NCBI GenBank assembly: GCA_002411015.1
Contig: DHPY01000067.1
Location: 32,982-96,981, forward strand
Length of the DNA: 64,000 nucleotides
Reading direction: 5' to 3'
Source of the DNA: Armatimonadetes bacterium UBA5352
Lineage (GTDB): Bacteria > Armatimonadota > Zipacnadia > Zipacnadales > UBA5352
A program made the translations under genes and the position numbers. Position 1 is the stretch's first letter. The number at the start of each line of letters is the position of its first letter. Below, piece after piece: positions 51,459 through 61,527 of this stretch. Below the pieces are notes generated by a model. It searched no databases. It saw nothing but the letters and a program-made list of their open reading frames with translations, and was not told the origin of the DNA.

Positions 51459-52598
51459 ATGGCGGCCGTCGAATCGAGCGCTGTCTTCGAGCTTCGCCCG
51501 CTGAACCTGGCGGATATGCTGGACGCGGTAATCCGCCTCTTCCGGCACAACTTCGGCATCCTCGTGCGCATAGCGGCGGTCATCCACGTGCCGCTGGGCG
51601 TCATCTACATCGCGAGCATGGCGGCGGCGGTTGGCAGCATAGACACCGAGGCGCCGTCCACGGAGATGCGCTGGGTGACGCTGATGGGCGGCGCGGGCGT
51701 CGCGCTCTACGTCATCCTGATGATGCTCGCGATGCCGATCATGCAGGCGGCGATGGCGAAGGCTGTCGCGCAGCGGCATCTGGGGGAGCAGGCCGGCCTC
51801 GGTGACGCGTACCGTTTCGCGCTGCGGCGCTGGTTCCCGCTGATGCTCACCACGATCCTCTACGGGTTGATCAGCCTCATCGTGGTAGCCGTGCCGCTGA
51901 TACCGGTGGTGGTGCTCGCGGGAGGCGCCGTGTTCCTCGGCGACTCGAGCGCGCCGGAGTTCGGCATCGCCGCCATCATCGCGGGGCTCCTGGGGATGCT
52001 TGTGGCGGCGGGCCTGTCCATCTGGATGACCTTCAAGCTCATCTTCGCGCCGCTGGCCGTGGTGCTCGAGGACCAGTCGCCTGCAGACGCGCTCATGCGG
52101 AGCTGGCGCCTGACCGACGGCCATTTCATCCGCGTGGCCGCCACCATCTTCGTCATCAGCCTCCTCGCGGGCGTGCTGACCTACATCGTAGCCATACCCG
52201 TGCAGCTTGCCGGGGCGCTGCTGCAGCTTGCGTCGCCGGCGGGCGGGCAGGCGCTCGCCGGCGCCGGGATGGTCGTCGCCCAGGTCTTCCTCCAGCCGAT
52301 ACAGATCATCGCGACCGTCCTCGTCTACTACGACCTGCGGATGCGCAAGGAGGGGTTCGACCTCGTCATGATGGCCGAGGCGATCGGTGAGCCGGAGCTT
52401 GCGGTGCGCACGGCGGAGGGCGTGGCTCGCCCCGCGGCGGCCCTCTACGGCATGGAGGCGCCACCTCTGCCGCCCATCCCGCCGGAGAGCGCCGCACCCG
52501 TCTACCCGCCACCACCGGCAGCGCCGCCTGTCGCGCCGCCGATGCCGCACCCGAATGGAGCACGTGATGAGCCAGCAGATACAGATCAGCTTCCCTGA
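51459..52598 (+). CDS. Multi-pass membrane protein with proline-rich tail
   Basis: This 379-residue protein has about six hydrophobic helices and the conserved block IFAPLAVVLEDQSPADALMRSW, seen in the glycerophosphoryl diester phosphodiesterase membrane domain and related DUF families. The C-terminus is a proline-rich tail (VYPPPPAAPPVAPPMPHP) that overlaps the start of the next gene. No catalytic domain is attached. The ATG has GGGGGTGAG upstream. Its function is unknown. Confidence 0.7.
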   Translation: MAAVESSAVFELRPLNLADMLDAVIRLFRHNFGILVRIAAVIHVPLGVIYIASMAAAVGSIDTEAPSTEMRWVTLMGGAGVALYVILMMLAMPIMQAAMAKAVAQRHLGEQAGLGDAYRFALRRWFPLMLTTILYGLISLIVVAVPLIPVVVLAGGAVFLGDSSAPEFGIAAIIAGLLGMLVAAGLSIWMTFKLIFAPLAVVLEDQSPADALMRSWRLTDGHFIRVAATIFVISLLAGVLTYIVAIPVQLAGALLQLASPAGGQALAGAGMVVAQVFLQPIQIIATVLVYYDLRMRKEGFDLVMMAEAIGEPELAVRTAEGVARPAAALYGMEAPPLPPIPPESAAPVYPPPPAAPPVAPPMPHPNGARDEPADTDQLP

Positions 52599-53487
52599 AC
52601 TTGATACGACGGTCACCGCGCGCCTGCTTCTCGACGAGGCGCCGCGCGCGGCAGAGATGCTCTCGGAGATGCTCCAGACGCCACTGACGACCCGCGCTGT
52701 CCACGCGATCTACGCCGGGCCGGCGGTGCTCATGCAGATCCCTGCCCGGCATGGCGAGCCCGCTGATGGGCAGATCCCAATCGAGAACGAGGTGCGCGCG
52801 CCGGAGCCCGGCGACATCATGCTCGTCCCGCCGGCGGCCAAGGCCGCGGAGGACGTCTGGGGCGAGCCGGGCGATGAGGACGGCGTCACGCTTGCGCTCT
52901 TCTACGGCGAGGCCGGGCGGCCGTTCTGCCCGAGCGCCGGGCAGGCCGGAGTGCTCGTGGCGAAGGTCGTGGAGGGTCTCGGGATGCTGCGTGTGACCTG
53001 CCGCGCGGCGCGCTATGAGGGCGCGCAGAGGGTGTGCATCGGCAGAGAGGCCTGCCCCGGGCAGATCGAGGAGGTTGTGCTGCATAGCGATGGCGCCTCC
53101 CTCGGCAATCCGGGGCCAGCGGGCGCCGGCTTCGTCATCGAGACGCCGCAGGGGCAGTTGCTCGCCGAGGGCTCGGTGCCGCTGGAGCCGACAACGGTGA
53201 ACGTGGCGGAGTACCGCGCTCTCATAGACGGCCTGCTGAAGGCGCAGGAGCTTGGCGCGCGGCGGGTGCGGGCGCTGATGGACAGCGAGCTGGTCGTCCG
53301 CCAGCTCACGGGGCGATACCGCGTGAAGTCGGAGGGCCTGCGCCCGCTGTATCAGCAGGCGAGCAGGCTCATCGCCGAGTTCGAGCGGTTCGAGTGCAAA
53401 CACGTGCCGAGGGAGTTCAACGCGCGCGCTGATGAGCTCGCGGGCGCGGGTGCGAAGCGATCGAAAGAGCAGAATCGGAAGCGATGA
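52567..53487 (+). CDS. Fusion of a cyclophilin-like (DUF3830-type) domain and RNase HI
   Basis: This 306-residue protein has two parts. Residues 1-160 resemble DUF3830, a cyclophilin-like fold of unknown function (TVTARLLLDEAPRAAEML, GDIMLVPP). Residues 168-306 are an RNase HI-like domain with HSDGASLGNPGPAGAG and all four metal-binding acids placed correctly (Asp175, Glu215, Asp239, Asp289). It would cleave RNA in RNA-DNA hybrids. The start at MSQQIQ has GGAG 6 bp upstream; it overlaps the preceding gene's tail by 32 bp. This domain pairing is unusual. It overlaps the phosphatase gene by 4 bp (ATGA). Confidence 0.82.
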   Translation: MSQQIQISFPELDTTVTARLLLDEAPRAAEMLSEMLQTPLTTRAVHAIYAGPAVLMQIPARHGEPADGQIPIENEVRAPEPGDIMLVPPAAKAAEDVWGEPGDEDGVTLALFYGEAGRPFCPSAGQAGVLVAKVVEGLGMLRVTCRAARYEGAQRVCIGREACPGQIEEVVLHSDGASLGNPGPAGAGFVIETPQGQLLAEGSVPLEPTTVNVAEYRALIDGLLKAQELGARRVRALMDSELVVRQLTGRYRVKSEGLRPLYQQASRLIAEFERFECKHVPREFNARADELAGAGAKRSKEQNRKR

Positions 53488-53966
53488 ATGATCTCTACTC
53501 GTGGAGAAACGGGCTGAGCTGGGTCATCGAGGGGAAGCTTGCCGCGTTCTCGATCTTCGCGCTGGCTGAACTGGATGAACTACAGAGCCAGGGCATCTGC
53601 GCGATCGTCTCGCTGACAGAGCGGTTCCCGGATGGGCTGGTGGGCGAGACGCGCTTCGCGACGCTCCACCTGCCGATAGATGACATGACGCCGCCGGAGA
53701 TGGCGCAGATCGAGGAGTTCGTGGAGTTCGTGGACCGGCAGGTGGAGCGGGGCTGCGCGGTGGGCGTGCACTGCATGGCGGGCCTCGGGCGCACCGGTAC
53801 GATGATCGCCTGCTACCTCGTCTCACAGGGCATGCCCGCTGAGGAGGCGATCGCGGAGGTCAGACGCGCTCGCCCGGGCTCAATCCAGACTGAGCAGCAG
53901 GAGCAGGCGGTGCGGCGCTGGCAGATGGTCACGGGCGGCGCGTCGCGGATGAGCGAGTTCCTGTAG
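53484..53966 (+). CDS. Dual-specificity protein phosphatase family
   Basis: This 160-residue enzyme has the cysteine-phosphatase signature HCMAGLGRTGT (Cys97 nucleophile, Arg103) and an upstream acid loop LPIDDMTPPE that would give the general acid Asp. It is about the size of small bacterial dual-specificity phosphatases. The substrate, protein or small phosphate ester, is unknown. It overlaps the cyclophilin-like/RNase HI fusion by 4 bp, so they are translationally coupled. A strong hairpin follows. Confidence 0.88.
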   Translation: MNDLYSWRNGLSWVIEGKLAAFSIFALAELDELQSQGICAIVSLTERFPDGLVGETRFATLHLPIDDMTPPEMAQIEEFVEFVDRQVERGCAVGVHCMAGLGRTGTMIACYLVSQGMPAEEAIAEVRRARPGSIQTEQQEQAVRRWQMVTGGASRMSEFL

Positions 53967-53990
53967 GCGCCGAGTGTTGGTCGCAATGAG

Positions 53991-54020
53991 AAGGGGCCGC
54001 CTCGAGTGAGGCGGCCCCTT
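53991..54020. terminator. Bidirectional hairpin between convergent genes
   Basis: AAGGGGCCGCCTC and GAGGCGGCCCCTT form a perfect 13-bp stem with a 4-nt loop. The T-run is short on both strands. It lies between the phosphatase gene and the convergent oxidoreductase gene. Confidence 0.75.
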
Positions 54021-54041
54021 TCATGTCAGCTGACTCGAAGC

Positions 54042-56612
54042 TCAACTCTTCGGCACAAGCTCGATAGCGCGCTGGGTGCAGATGAGCACGCAGAGGCCGC
54101 AGCTGTCGCAGATCTCCGGGTCCACCTGCGTGACATCGTCCACCCGTGAGATCGCCCTCCACGGGCAGGCGCGGACGCAGTCGCCGCAGTTCCCGCAGTT
54201 CCCGCAGTCCATGCAGCGGGCCGCCTCGGCCCGGCCGATCTCCTTGGGGAAGCCCAGCGCGACCTCCTCGAAGTCGCGCACGCGCTCCTCCGCAGGGCGC
54301 TCGGGCATCCGCTGGCGGCGCGTCAGCACCACCGGTTCGGCCGCGCGAATGACCTCCTCAGGCTCGACGCGGTCCATCGCGGGCCCCGGCGCCGGGATCT
54401 CCTCGCCCGCGAGGTAGCTCGCGATGCTGAACGCCGCGCGCTTGCCGGCGGCCATCGCCTCGACCAGCGGCCCAGCGCCGGTGACGCAGTCGCCGCAGGC
54501 GAAGATGCCGAGTTCGCAGGTGGCGCCGCTGGTGAGGTCAGCTGCGATGCGGTCGCGCTCGCAGAGCTGCTGCAGCCCCACCTGGCTGAGCCAGGCGATA
54601 TCCGGAAGCTGCCCGATGGCCACAATGACGGTGTCGCACGGAACGATCTCGGTCTCATCCTCGAGCGTCTCAAAACCGATGCGGCCATCCTCGCCGAGGG
54701 CGGTCGGCCTCGTGCGCGCAAAGCGAACGCCGGTGACGCGCCCGTTCTCGCCGATTATCTCCACCGGCTGGAGTTGGTCCACGAGCTGAACGCCCTCACA
54801 CAGCGCGTCTTCGACCTCATCGCGCCGGGCCGGCATGTCCTCGACGCGGCGTCGGTAGGCGAGCGTGACGCGATCGCGCAGGCGCACCGAGACGCGCGCG
54901 CTGTCCACTGCCACGTCACCGCCGCCCAGCACCACGATGTGCTCGCCCAGCGCAGGCGCCTCGCCAAGCGCGTGCTCACGTAGCAGGCGCACGCCCTCGA
55001 TCACGCCCTCGAGGCTCTCGCCCGGCACACCGAGCTTGCGCTGACGGTGCCCGCCAACCGCGAGCAGAATCGCGTCGTAGCCGTCCTCCCGCAGATCGTC
55101 CAGGGTCAGGTCCTTGCCGATCGTCACGCCGGTGCGGATCTTCACCCCGAGGCGCTCGATCTCGCCGATCTCGTGCTCGACGACGGTGCGCGGCAGGCGG
55201 TAGTCAGGAATCCCGACGCTGAGCATGCCGCCTGCGACAGGGAGGCTCTCGAAGACCGTAGAGCGGTAGCCCAGCAGCGCCAGCCGATAGGCCGCGGTGA
55301 GGCCGGCCGGGCCCGCGCCGACAATGGCGACACGCTCCTCCTGCCACGGAGCGGGCTCCGGGGTCTCCGGGAGGTAGCGGCCGCCATGGTCGGCCGCGAA
55401 GCGCTTCATGCCCGCGATGGAGATCGGGTCGTCCACATCGCCGCGGGTGCACTCGCCCTCACAGGGATGATGGCAGCAGCGGCCCAGCACGCCCGGGAAG
55501 GGGTGGTTCTGCTTGATCAGGCGCAGCGCGTGATCGTACTTGCCCTCGGCGATCAGGTTGAGGTAGCCCTGCACATCCTCGTTGATCGGGCACTCCCAGC
55601 GGCAGGGCGCGGTGCCGCGCGGCTGGATCTGCGCCACGATGTCGTGCGAGCGGTCCACCGCATCGAGCGGCGTGATCCTCTCGGTCATCACCCCCCGCAG
55701 CGAGTCGAGGCCCTCGATCCGGCGCGCCTGCAGGAACTCCTCGATCTGCTTGTTGAGGCGCGTGAGGATCTCGAAGCCCTCGAGGTAGATGCCGGTGCAG
55801 ACCTGCACGGTGTCCGCGCCGGCCATGATGTACGCCAGCGCGTGCTCCGGTTCGGACACGCCGCCGCTGGCGCTGATATCCATCTGCGTCTGCGGCGAGA
55901 CGGTGTTCACCCAGCGCAGGACGAAGTTGCGCGCCCACGGGCCGCCGTGGCCCGCGTAGCCGCCGTGCATGACCGGCAGCCCGGTCTCGACGTCTACCTC
56001 AAGCCCGGTGAAGCGGTTGAAGAGCGTAACGGCCTCGATGCCGAGGTCCTCAACGGCCTTCACGAACGCCGTGGGCGAGGTGAGTTGCGGAGTGAGCTTG
56101 ACGATCAGCGGGAGGCTGACGTGCTTGCGCACGCCCTCCACGACCTCGAGGATGCGCCGCTCGACGTCCTGGCCGCTGAAGGCGATCGAGCCGTGCGGGC
56201 AGGAGACGTTCAGCTCAAGCGCCGTCGGTCCGGCTGCCGCGATCACTCCGGTGGCCTCCAGCCAGCTCTCGAGCGACTGGCAGTCGATGTTCGGGATGAC
56301 GGGGATCGTCAGCGCCTGCACCGCCCGCGCCACCTCATCGGCATACTCCTGCAGGTCCATGTGGCTCGCCTGCTCGTAGGAGTAGAACGTGAAGGCGTCG
56401 CGATCGGCCATCTCATGCTCGATGACGCGGTAGCGCGGCGCGGGCGAGGTGCGCATCGGGACGATGTCGGAGAAGCCCTTCATGATGACGGCGCCCGCCC
56501 CCGCGTCCTCGGCGCGCTTCATCTGCTCGAGGTCCTTCGTGATGGCGGCGGAACCGGCAATCAGCGGGCTGGAAAGCTCAAGGCCAAGAAATCTCGTCTT
56601 CAGCGTCGGCAC
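54042..56612 (-). CDS. DHODH-like / GltD-like / ferredoxin fusion (dihydropyrimidine dehydrogenase-like)
   Basis: This 856-residue protein joins three parts. First is a dihydroorotate/dihydropyrimidine dehydrogenase barrel (about 1-310; active-site LNVSCPHG, SASGGVSEPEHAL). Second is a GltD-like flavoprotein with its Fe-S region (ECPINEDVQGYL, CCHHPCEGECTRG), FAD loop VAIVGAGPAGLTAAY and NADPH loop VVLGGGDVAVDSA. Last is a ferredoxin tail (CGNCGDCVRACP, CDSCGLCVLIC). The set of domains is that of dihydropyrimidine dehydrogenase, but here the barrel comes first. It would reduce uracil/thymine or a related substrate with NADPH. The GTG start has AAGGGG 9 bp upstream. Confidence 0.85.
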   Translation of the reverse strand: MPTLKTRFLGLELSSPLIAGSAAITKDLEQMKRAEDAGAGAVIMKGFSDIVPMRTSPAPRYRVIEHEMADRDAFTFYSYEQASHMDLQEYADEVARAVQALTIPVIPNIDCQSLESWLEATGVIAAAGPTALELNVSCPHGSIAFSGQDVERRILEVVEGVRKHVSLPLIVKLTPQLTSPTAFVKAVEDLGIEAVTLFNRFTGLEVDVETGLPVMHGGYAGHGGPWARNFVLRWVNTVSPQTQMDISASGGVSEPEHALAYIMAGADTVQVCTGIYLEGFEILTRLNKQIEEFLQARRIEGLDSLRGVMTERITPLDAVDRSHDIVAQIQPRGTAPCRWECPINEDVQGYLNLIAEGKYDHALRLIKQNHPFPGVLGRCCHHPCEGECTRGDVDDPISIAGMKRFAADHGGRYLPETPEPAPWQEERVAIVGAGPAGLTAAYRLALLGYRSTVFESLPVAGGMLSVGIPDYRLPRTVVEHEIGEIERLGVKIRTGVTIGKDLTLDDLREDGYDAILLAVGGHRQRKLGVPGESLEGVIEGVRLLREHALGEAPALGEHIVVLGGGDVAVDSARVSVRLRDRVTLAYRRRVEDMPARRDEVEDALCEGVQLVDQLQPVEIIGENGRVTGVRFARTRPTALGEDGRIGFETLEDETEIVPCDTVIVAIGQLPDIAWLSQVGLQQLCERDRIAADLTSGATCELGIFACGDCVTGAGPLVEAMAAGKRAAFSIASYLAGEEIPAPGPAMDRVEPEEVIRAAEPVVLTRRQRMPERPAEERVRDFEEVALGFPKEIGRAEAARCMDCGNCGNCGDCVRACPWRAISRVDDVTQVDPEICDSCGLCVLICTQRAIELVPKS

Positions 56613-56852
56613 GATCGTAGACCCCTTGTTGTGCAAGATGGGCGGAACTGCGACGGCACCGGGACAGGTTACCACCGTCACGCGCCACCGTCAACACGAG
56701 GCGCATGGCTCTGGCAGAGTAGGAATGTCCCCTGCACCGGCGTCAGGTTAGAGTATTCCCCGCGCTTGACAAGGCTCCTGCGAGCGGCTACCTTCTCATC
56801 TGGCCGCCGGCACCGGCAAACCATCATAAGCAGGGCACTGCGGGTTCGGAAT
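56613..56852. other. Divergent intergenic region
   Basis: There is no gene. It holds the promoter of the ABC transporter operon (56766-56794). The promoter of the minus-strand fusion gene should also lie here, but I could not find clear hexamers. Confidence 0.5.
56766..56794 (+). promoter_or_regulatory. Sigma70 promoter of the ABC transporter operon
   Basis: TTGACA (56766-56771) is followed after 17 bp by TACCTT (56789-56794). The transcript would start near 56801, about 50 nt before the ATG. Confidence 0.65.
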
Positions 56853-57791
56853 ATGCGTGTGATCGAAGCGGTAGACCTCACGAAATCGTTCGGCGGCTCA
56901 GGCAGTCCTCCGGTGCTCGATGGCATCACCCTCAACATTGAGGCAGGGGAGGTTTTCGGCTACCTCGGCCCAAACGGCGCCGGGAAGACCACCACGATCC
57001 GAGTGCTCCTCGGGCTGCTGCGGCCCACCCGCGGCACGGTGCGCGTGTTCGGCGAGATCCCGGCCGAATCCGACGCCATCCGCTCGCGAATCGGGGTGCT
57101 GATGGAGAACAGCGGCCTCGACGAGCGCATGAGCGCCTACCAGAACCTGGAGTACCACGCGCGCCTGTACGGTCTTCGCGACCCGCGCGCGAAGATCGAG
57201 CGCCTGCTGGGGTTCGTCGGCCTCGATGATAAGCGCAACGAGAAGGTCGGTACCTTCTCCACCGGGATGCGGCGCAAGCTCGGCCTCGCCAGGGCGATCG
57301 TGCACGATCCCGAGTTGCTCTTCCTCGATGAGCCCTCCGCGGGCCTTGATCCCGAGGCGCAACTGATGGTGCGGGAGCTTCTGCAGGAGCTGGCAGAGGC
57401 CCGGAAGATCACCGTGTTCATTAACTCCCACCACCTCGATGAGGTTCAGCGCCTGTGCAGCCGCATCGCGGTCCTTCACCGCGGCCGTATTCGGGCGAAT
57501 GACACCATCGCGGCGCTGCGACAGGGCGCGGCCGCGCCGCGGCTGGAGGTGCGCTTGAGCGACGAACGGGACGCCGCCCGGGCCGCTGAGCTCCTGTCCG
57601 CGGAGGCTCAGACAGCCACCATCGCGCGGACAGGCGCCACACTGACCCTCAGCGGCAACGGTTCCGCAGCTCCCGAGGTGATCGCGCGGCTGGTGCATGC
57701 GGGGCTGCGGATCGAAGAGGTGCTCCGCCCGGCGAAGTCGCTCGAGGATGTCTACTTCGAGATCGTGCGCGACGAGGCGGTGAGTGCATGA
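56853..57791 (+). CDS. ABC transporter ATP-binding protein (ABC-2 type)
   Basis: This 312-residue ATPase is of the drug/daunorubicin-exporter type. It has Walker A GPNGAGKTT (40-48 region), the signature FSTGMRRKLGLARA, Walker B LLFLDEPSAGLDPEA and the switch SHHLDEV. It pairs with the permease gene that overlaps its end by 4 bp. The C-terminal 90 residues are the usual accessory domain. The ribosome binding site is weak. It is an exporter component or involved in membrane remodelling; the cargo cannot be inferred. Confidence 0.9.
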   Translation: MRVIEAVDLTKSFGGSGSPPVLDGITLNIEAGEVFGYLGPNGAGKTTTIRVLLGLLRPTRGTVRVFGEIPAESDAIRSRIGVLMENSGLDERMSAYQNLEYHARLYGLRDPRAKIERLLGFVGLDDKRNEKVGTFSTGMRRKLGLARAIVHDPELLFLDEPSAGLDPEAQLMVRELLQELAEARKITVFINSHHLDEVQRLCSRIAVLHRGRIRANDTIAALRQGAAAPRLEVRLSDERDAARAAELLSAEAQTATIARTGATLTLSGNGSAAPEVIARLVHAGLRIEEVLRPAKSLEDVYFEIVRDEAVSA

Positions 57792-58498
57792 GCGCTTTCG
57801 AGCATGTGAGGATCATCGCGGCGAAAGAGATCCGTGAGATCGTCACCAACAAGGGGCTGGCCTTCTCCGGGATCTTCTTCGCCACCTGGTTCAGCATCAT
57901 GGCGGGGCTGGGCGTCGCGGATGAGCGGATCACCGGTGAGGCGCAGCTCAATAACTCACTTTTCTACATGGGCGCGCTCATCGGCCTCTTCGTGGGCTAC
58001 ATCTACTCCGGCCAGACCTACCTGCGGGAGAAGCAGAGCGGGATCGTGGAGACGCTCCTCTGCGCGCCGGTGTCGCTGCGCAGCCTCTGGATCGGGAAGG
58101 CGGTGGGCGTGGCGGTTCCGTCAACCATCCTCGCGCTGCTGGCCGCGGCGGGCATTACCCTGATCGCGGGGCAGCGGTTGCCGCAGTTCATCATTCCGAG
58201 CATCACCGTCATCGTGCACATGACCATCGTCGTCCCGATCTTCGTCATCGCTGCGGTGGCCCTGATGGGCTTCGCGCAGCTCATGCTGGGGATGCGGGAG
58301 AACATGATCGTCAACATGCTCACGATCATGCTGCTGTTCGGGGCACTCGCCATGACCCGCCTGATCGTGGAGGAGGCCGAGTTCGTGACCTGGACGGCGG
58401 TGGGCGCACTAGCGGGCGCGTCGCTGGCGCTTCTGGCAATCACATGGGCCCTCGGGGGGCTCCTCAGCCGCGAACGCATCGTGCGCACGATCTCCTGA
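57788..58498 (+). CDS. ABC-2 type transporter permease
   Basis: This 236-residue membrane protein has about six transmembrane segments and the ABC-2 start EHVRIIAAKEIREIVTNKGLAF. A coupling-loop block follows (YLREKQSGIVETLLCAPVSLRSLWIGK), typical of NatB/CcmB-like permeases. It forms the channel partner of the ATPase encoded just before it, with a 4-bp overlap. Substrate unknown. A separate promoter begins the Bat operon 26 bp after its stop. Confidence 0.87.
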   Translation: MSAFEHVRIIAAKEIREIVTNKGLAFSGIFFATWFSIMAGLGVADERITGEAQLNNSLFYMGALIGLFVGYIYSGQTYLREKQSGIVETLLCAPVSLRSLWIGKAVGVAVPSTILALLAAAGITLIAGQRLPQFIIPSITVIVHMTIVVPIFVIAAVALMGFAQLMLGMRENMIVNMLTIMLLFGALAMTRLIVEEAEFVTWTAVGALAGASLALLAITWALGGLLSRERIVRTIS

Positions 58499-58523
58499 CC
58501 CCCGGATTCGAACCTGCCCACGC

Positions 58524-58552
58524 TTAACATCGTCGCAGTTGCGTGATATCAT
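58524..58552 (+). promoter_or_regulatory. Sigma70 promoter of the MoxR/Bat operon
   Basis: TTAACA (58524-58529) and TATCAT (58547-58552) have a 17-bp spacer. This rules out the in-frame ATG at 58543, which lies between the hexamers. Confidence 0.6.
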
Positions 58553-58647
58553 CGCCCCAACGGGCGCTCATGGAACGCTGGGCGGCCGTTCATGTGTTCT
58601 TGCAGTCAGGAGATGCCGGAAGATCCGCGGAAACGAGTGATAGCACC

Positions 58648-59637
<990 letters not shown>

Positions 59638-59638
59638 G

Positions 59639-60559
59639 GTGCTGGACGACGCCCGGCGGGAGCCGGACGAGGAGTCGGTAGCGCTCATCCGGGGACTGCT
59701 CGGGCAGGTGCGGCGGCTGGAGATCCGCGCGCGGCACCTCGCCGAGGACATGTTCGCCGGAAGCTACCGCTCTGTCTTCAAGGGCGCCGGGATCGAGTTC
59801 GCGGAGGTCCGCCGCTACTCGCCGGGCGACCCGATCAGCAACATAGACTGGAACGTGACCGCCCGCAGCGGCTATCCGCATGTCAAGCAGCACGCGGACG
59901 AGCGGCAGCTTACCGTGCTGCTGGCAGTGGATGTCTCCGGCTCAGTCGAGTTCGGCAGCCTCGACCGCCGTAAGCAGGACGTGGCGGCGGAGGTCGCCGG
60001 CTTACTCGCGTTCTCCGCGATCCGCAATAACGACCGCGTCGGGCTGCTGATGTTCGCCGACGAGGTGGAGATGCTCATCCCGCCGGAGAAGGGCCGCCGG
60101 CAGGGCCTGCGGGTCATCCGCGAGATGCTCCATCACGAGCCGCGCAGCCGCGGCACCGACATCGGCTCGGCGCTGGAACATATCAGCCGCATCCTCACCC
60201 GCCGGGCGATCGTCTTCCTCATCTCCGACTTCCATGACGAGGGCTACCTGCGGCAGATGGCGATCGCGGCGCGGCGGCACGACCTGGTCGCGATCAGGCT
60301 GATCGACCCGCGCGAGCGCGAACTGCCACCTGCCGGCCTCGTGGAGCTCATAGATGCCGAGGATGGCAGCCACATGCTGGTGGACACCTCATCTCCGGAC
60401 TACCGCGCGGCCCTGCAGAACGTTCTGGCCTACCGGCGGGAGGCGCAGCGACAGGAGATGACGCGCCGGAAAGTAGACGTGATCGACGTGCCGACCGACG
60501 GCAACGCGATCGATCCGCTCGTGCGCTTCTTCGAACTCCGGCGGAGGCGCCTGCGATGA
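59639..60559 (+). CDS. DUF58 / VWA-type protein of the Bat operon
   Basis: This 306-residue protein has the DUF58 signature (GAGIEFAEVRRYSPGDPISNIDWNVTAR) and a VWA-like domain with a MIDAS motif DVSGSVEFGS. It is cytoplasmic, with no transmembrane segment. It is the common partner of MoxR. The GTG start follows the moxR stop by 1 bp, with GGAGGT 8 bp upstream located inside moxR. It overlaps the next gene by 4 bp. Confidence 0.9.
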   Translation: MLDDARREPDEESVALIRGLLGQVRRLEIRARHLAEDMFAGSYRSVFKGAGIEFAEVRRYSPGDPISNIDWNVTARSGYPHVKQHADERQLTVLLAVDVSGSVEFGSLDRRKQDVAAEVAGLLAFSAIRNNDRVGLLMFADEVEMLIPPEKGRRQGLRVIREMLHHEPRSRGTDIGSALEHISRILTRRAIVFLISDFHDEGYLRQMAIAARRHDLVAIRLIDPRERELPPAGLVELIDAEDGSHMLVDTSSPDYRAALQNVLAYRREAQRQEMTRRKVDVIDVPTDGNAIDPLVRFFELRRRRLR

Positions 60560-61527
60560 CGCGCCGGCTGATGGCCTTTGCCGCGCTCATACTCGCAGCC
60601 TCGGCCGCCTGCGCTGCTGATGGCGATGTGACGCTCACTCTGCCGACGGAGAGCGTCATGATCGGCGAGCCCTTCACCGCGACAGTTGAGTTCACGCTGC
60701 CGCAGGGGCGCGAGCCTGCGCTGCCGGACAAGGTGACAGCGTTCGGCGATGACGCCGAAGTGCGCTCTGTTGAACAAAGTACGTCGGACGCCCCCGGCGG
60801 AGGCAGGCGCTACAGCATCGCGTACTCTCTGGTACTCTGGGAGGTGGGGGAGAAGACGCTCACCTCCCCCGCGATCACCTCCCGGGCCGCGGATGGCGGT
60901 AGCGTTGAGCTTGAGCGCCCCCAGTCGAAGATGACGGTTCGCGGCATTCTGCCCGAGGGCACGGAGGAGATCCGCGATCTCCGGGGCCCGCGCGAGATGC
61001 CGCTGCGCTGGCATCACTACGTGATCGCCGCGCTGCCGGTGCTGGCGCTGATCGCGCTCGTAGTGCTGCTGGTGCGCTGGGTCCGTGCGCGCAGAGGCGC
61101 GCGGCTGCCCGAGGAGGCGCCGGCGGTGCCGCTCACACCTGCCGAGGAGGCCCTGCTGGCACTCGACGAGCTTGAGCGCGAGGACCTCGTCGGCCAGGAG
61201 CGCATCAAGGAGCACTATGTGCAGCTAAGCTGGATCGTGCGCAACTACATCGAGCGTCGCTGGGACCTTCCGGCGCTCGAGGAGACCACGGGCATGCTCG
61301 CGCAGACCCTCTCAGCCTCCGGACGTGTGCCTGACGAGGCCGTCTCGGCGATCGTGGCGCTTCTGCGGCACGCCGACCTCGCGAAGTTCGCGAAGCATCG
61401 GCCGGAGGCGGCGGTGGCGCGTGAGGACATAGAGCGGGCCCGTGAGATCGTGCGCAGCACCTCGTGGCGGGAGGAGGTGGCCGAGGACGCGGCGGCGGAG
61501 GTCGAGGTCGCGTCCGCGGCGGAGTGA
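60556..61527 (+). CDS. BatD/DUF4381-like membrane protein
   Basis: This 323-residue protein has a signal peptide (LMAFAALILAASAACA) and a periplasmic beta-sandwich (LPTESVMIGEPFTATVEF). One transmembrane helix follows (VIAALPVLALIALVVLLV), then a cytoplasmic helical part (EEALLALDELEREDL, YVQLSWIVRNYIERRW). The outer part is like BatD and the inner part like DUF4381, so it combines both. It overlaps its neighbours by 4 bp and 1 bp. Confidence 0.75.
   Translation: MTRRLMAFAALILAASAACAADGDVTLTLPTESVMIGEPFTATVEFTLPQGREPALPDKVTAFGDDAEVRSVEQSTSDAPGGGRRYSIAYSLVLWEVGEKTLTSPAITSRAADGGSVELERPQSKMTVRGILPEGTEEIRDLRGPREMPLRWHHYVIAALPVLALIALVVLLVRWVRARRGARLPEEAPAVPLTPAEEALLALDELEREDLVGQERIKEHYVQLSWIVRNYIERRWDLPALEETTGMLAQTLSASGRVPDEAVSAIVALLRHADLAKFAKHRPEAAVAREDIERAREIVRSTSWREEVAEDAAAEVEVASAAE

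Noticed and set aside
55047..56852. A long upstream in-frame extension of the ABC ATPase gene
   Set aside because: It is antisense to the DHODH/GltD fusion, and the sigma70 promoter at 56766-56794 and the domain start fix the real start at 56853.
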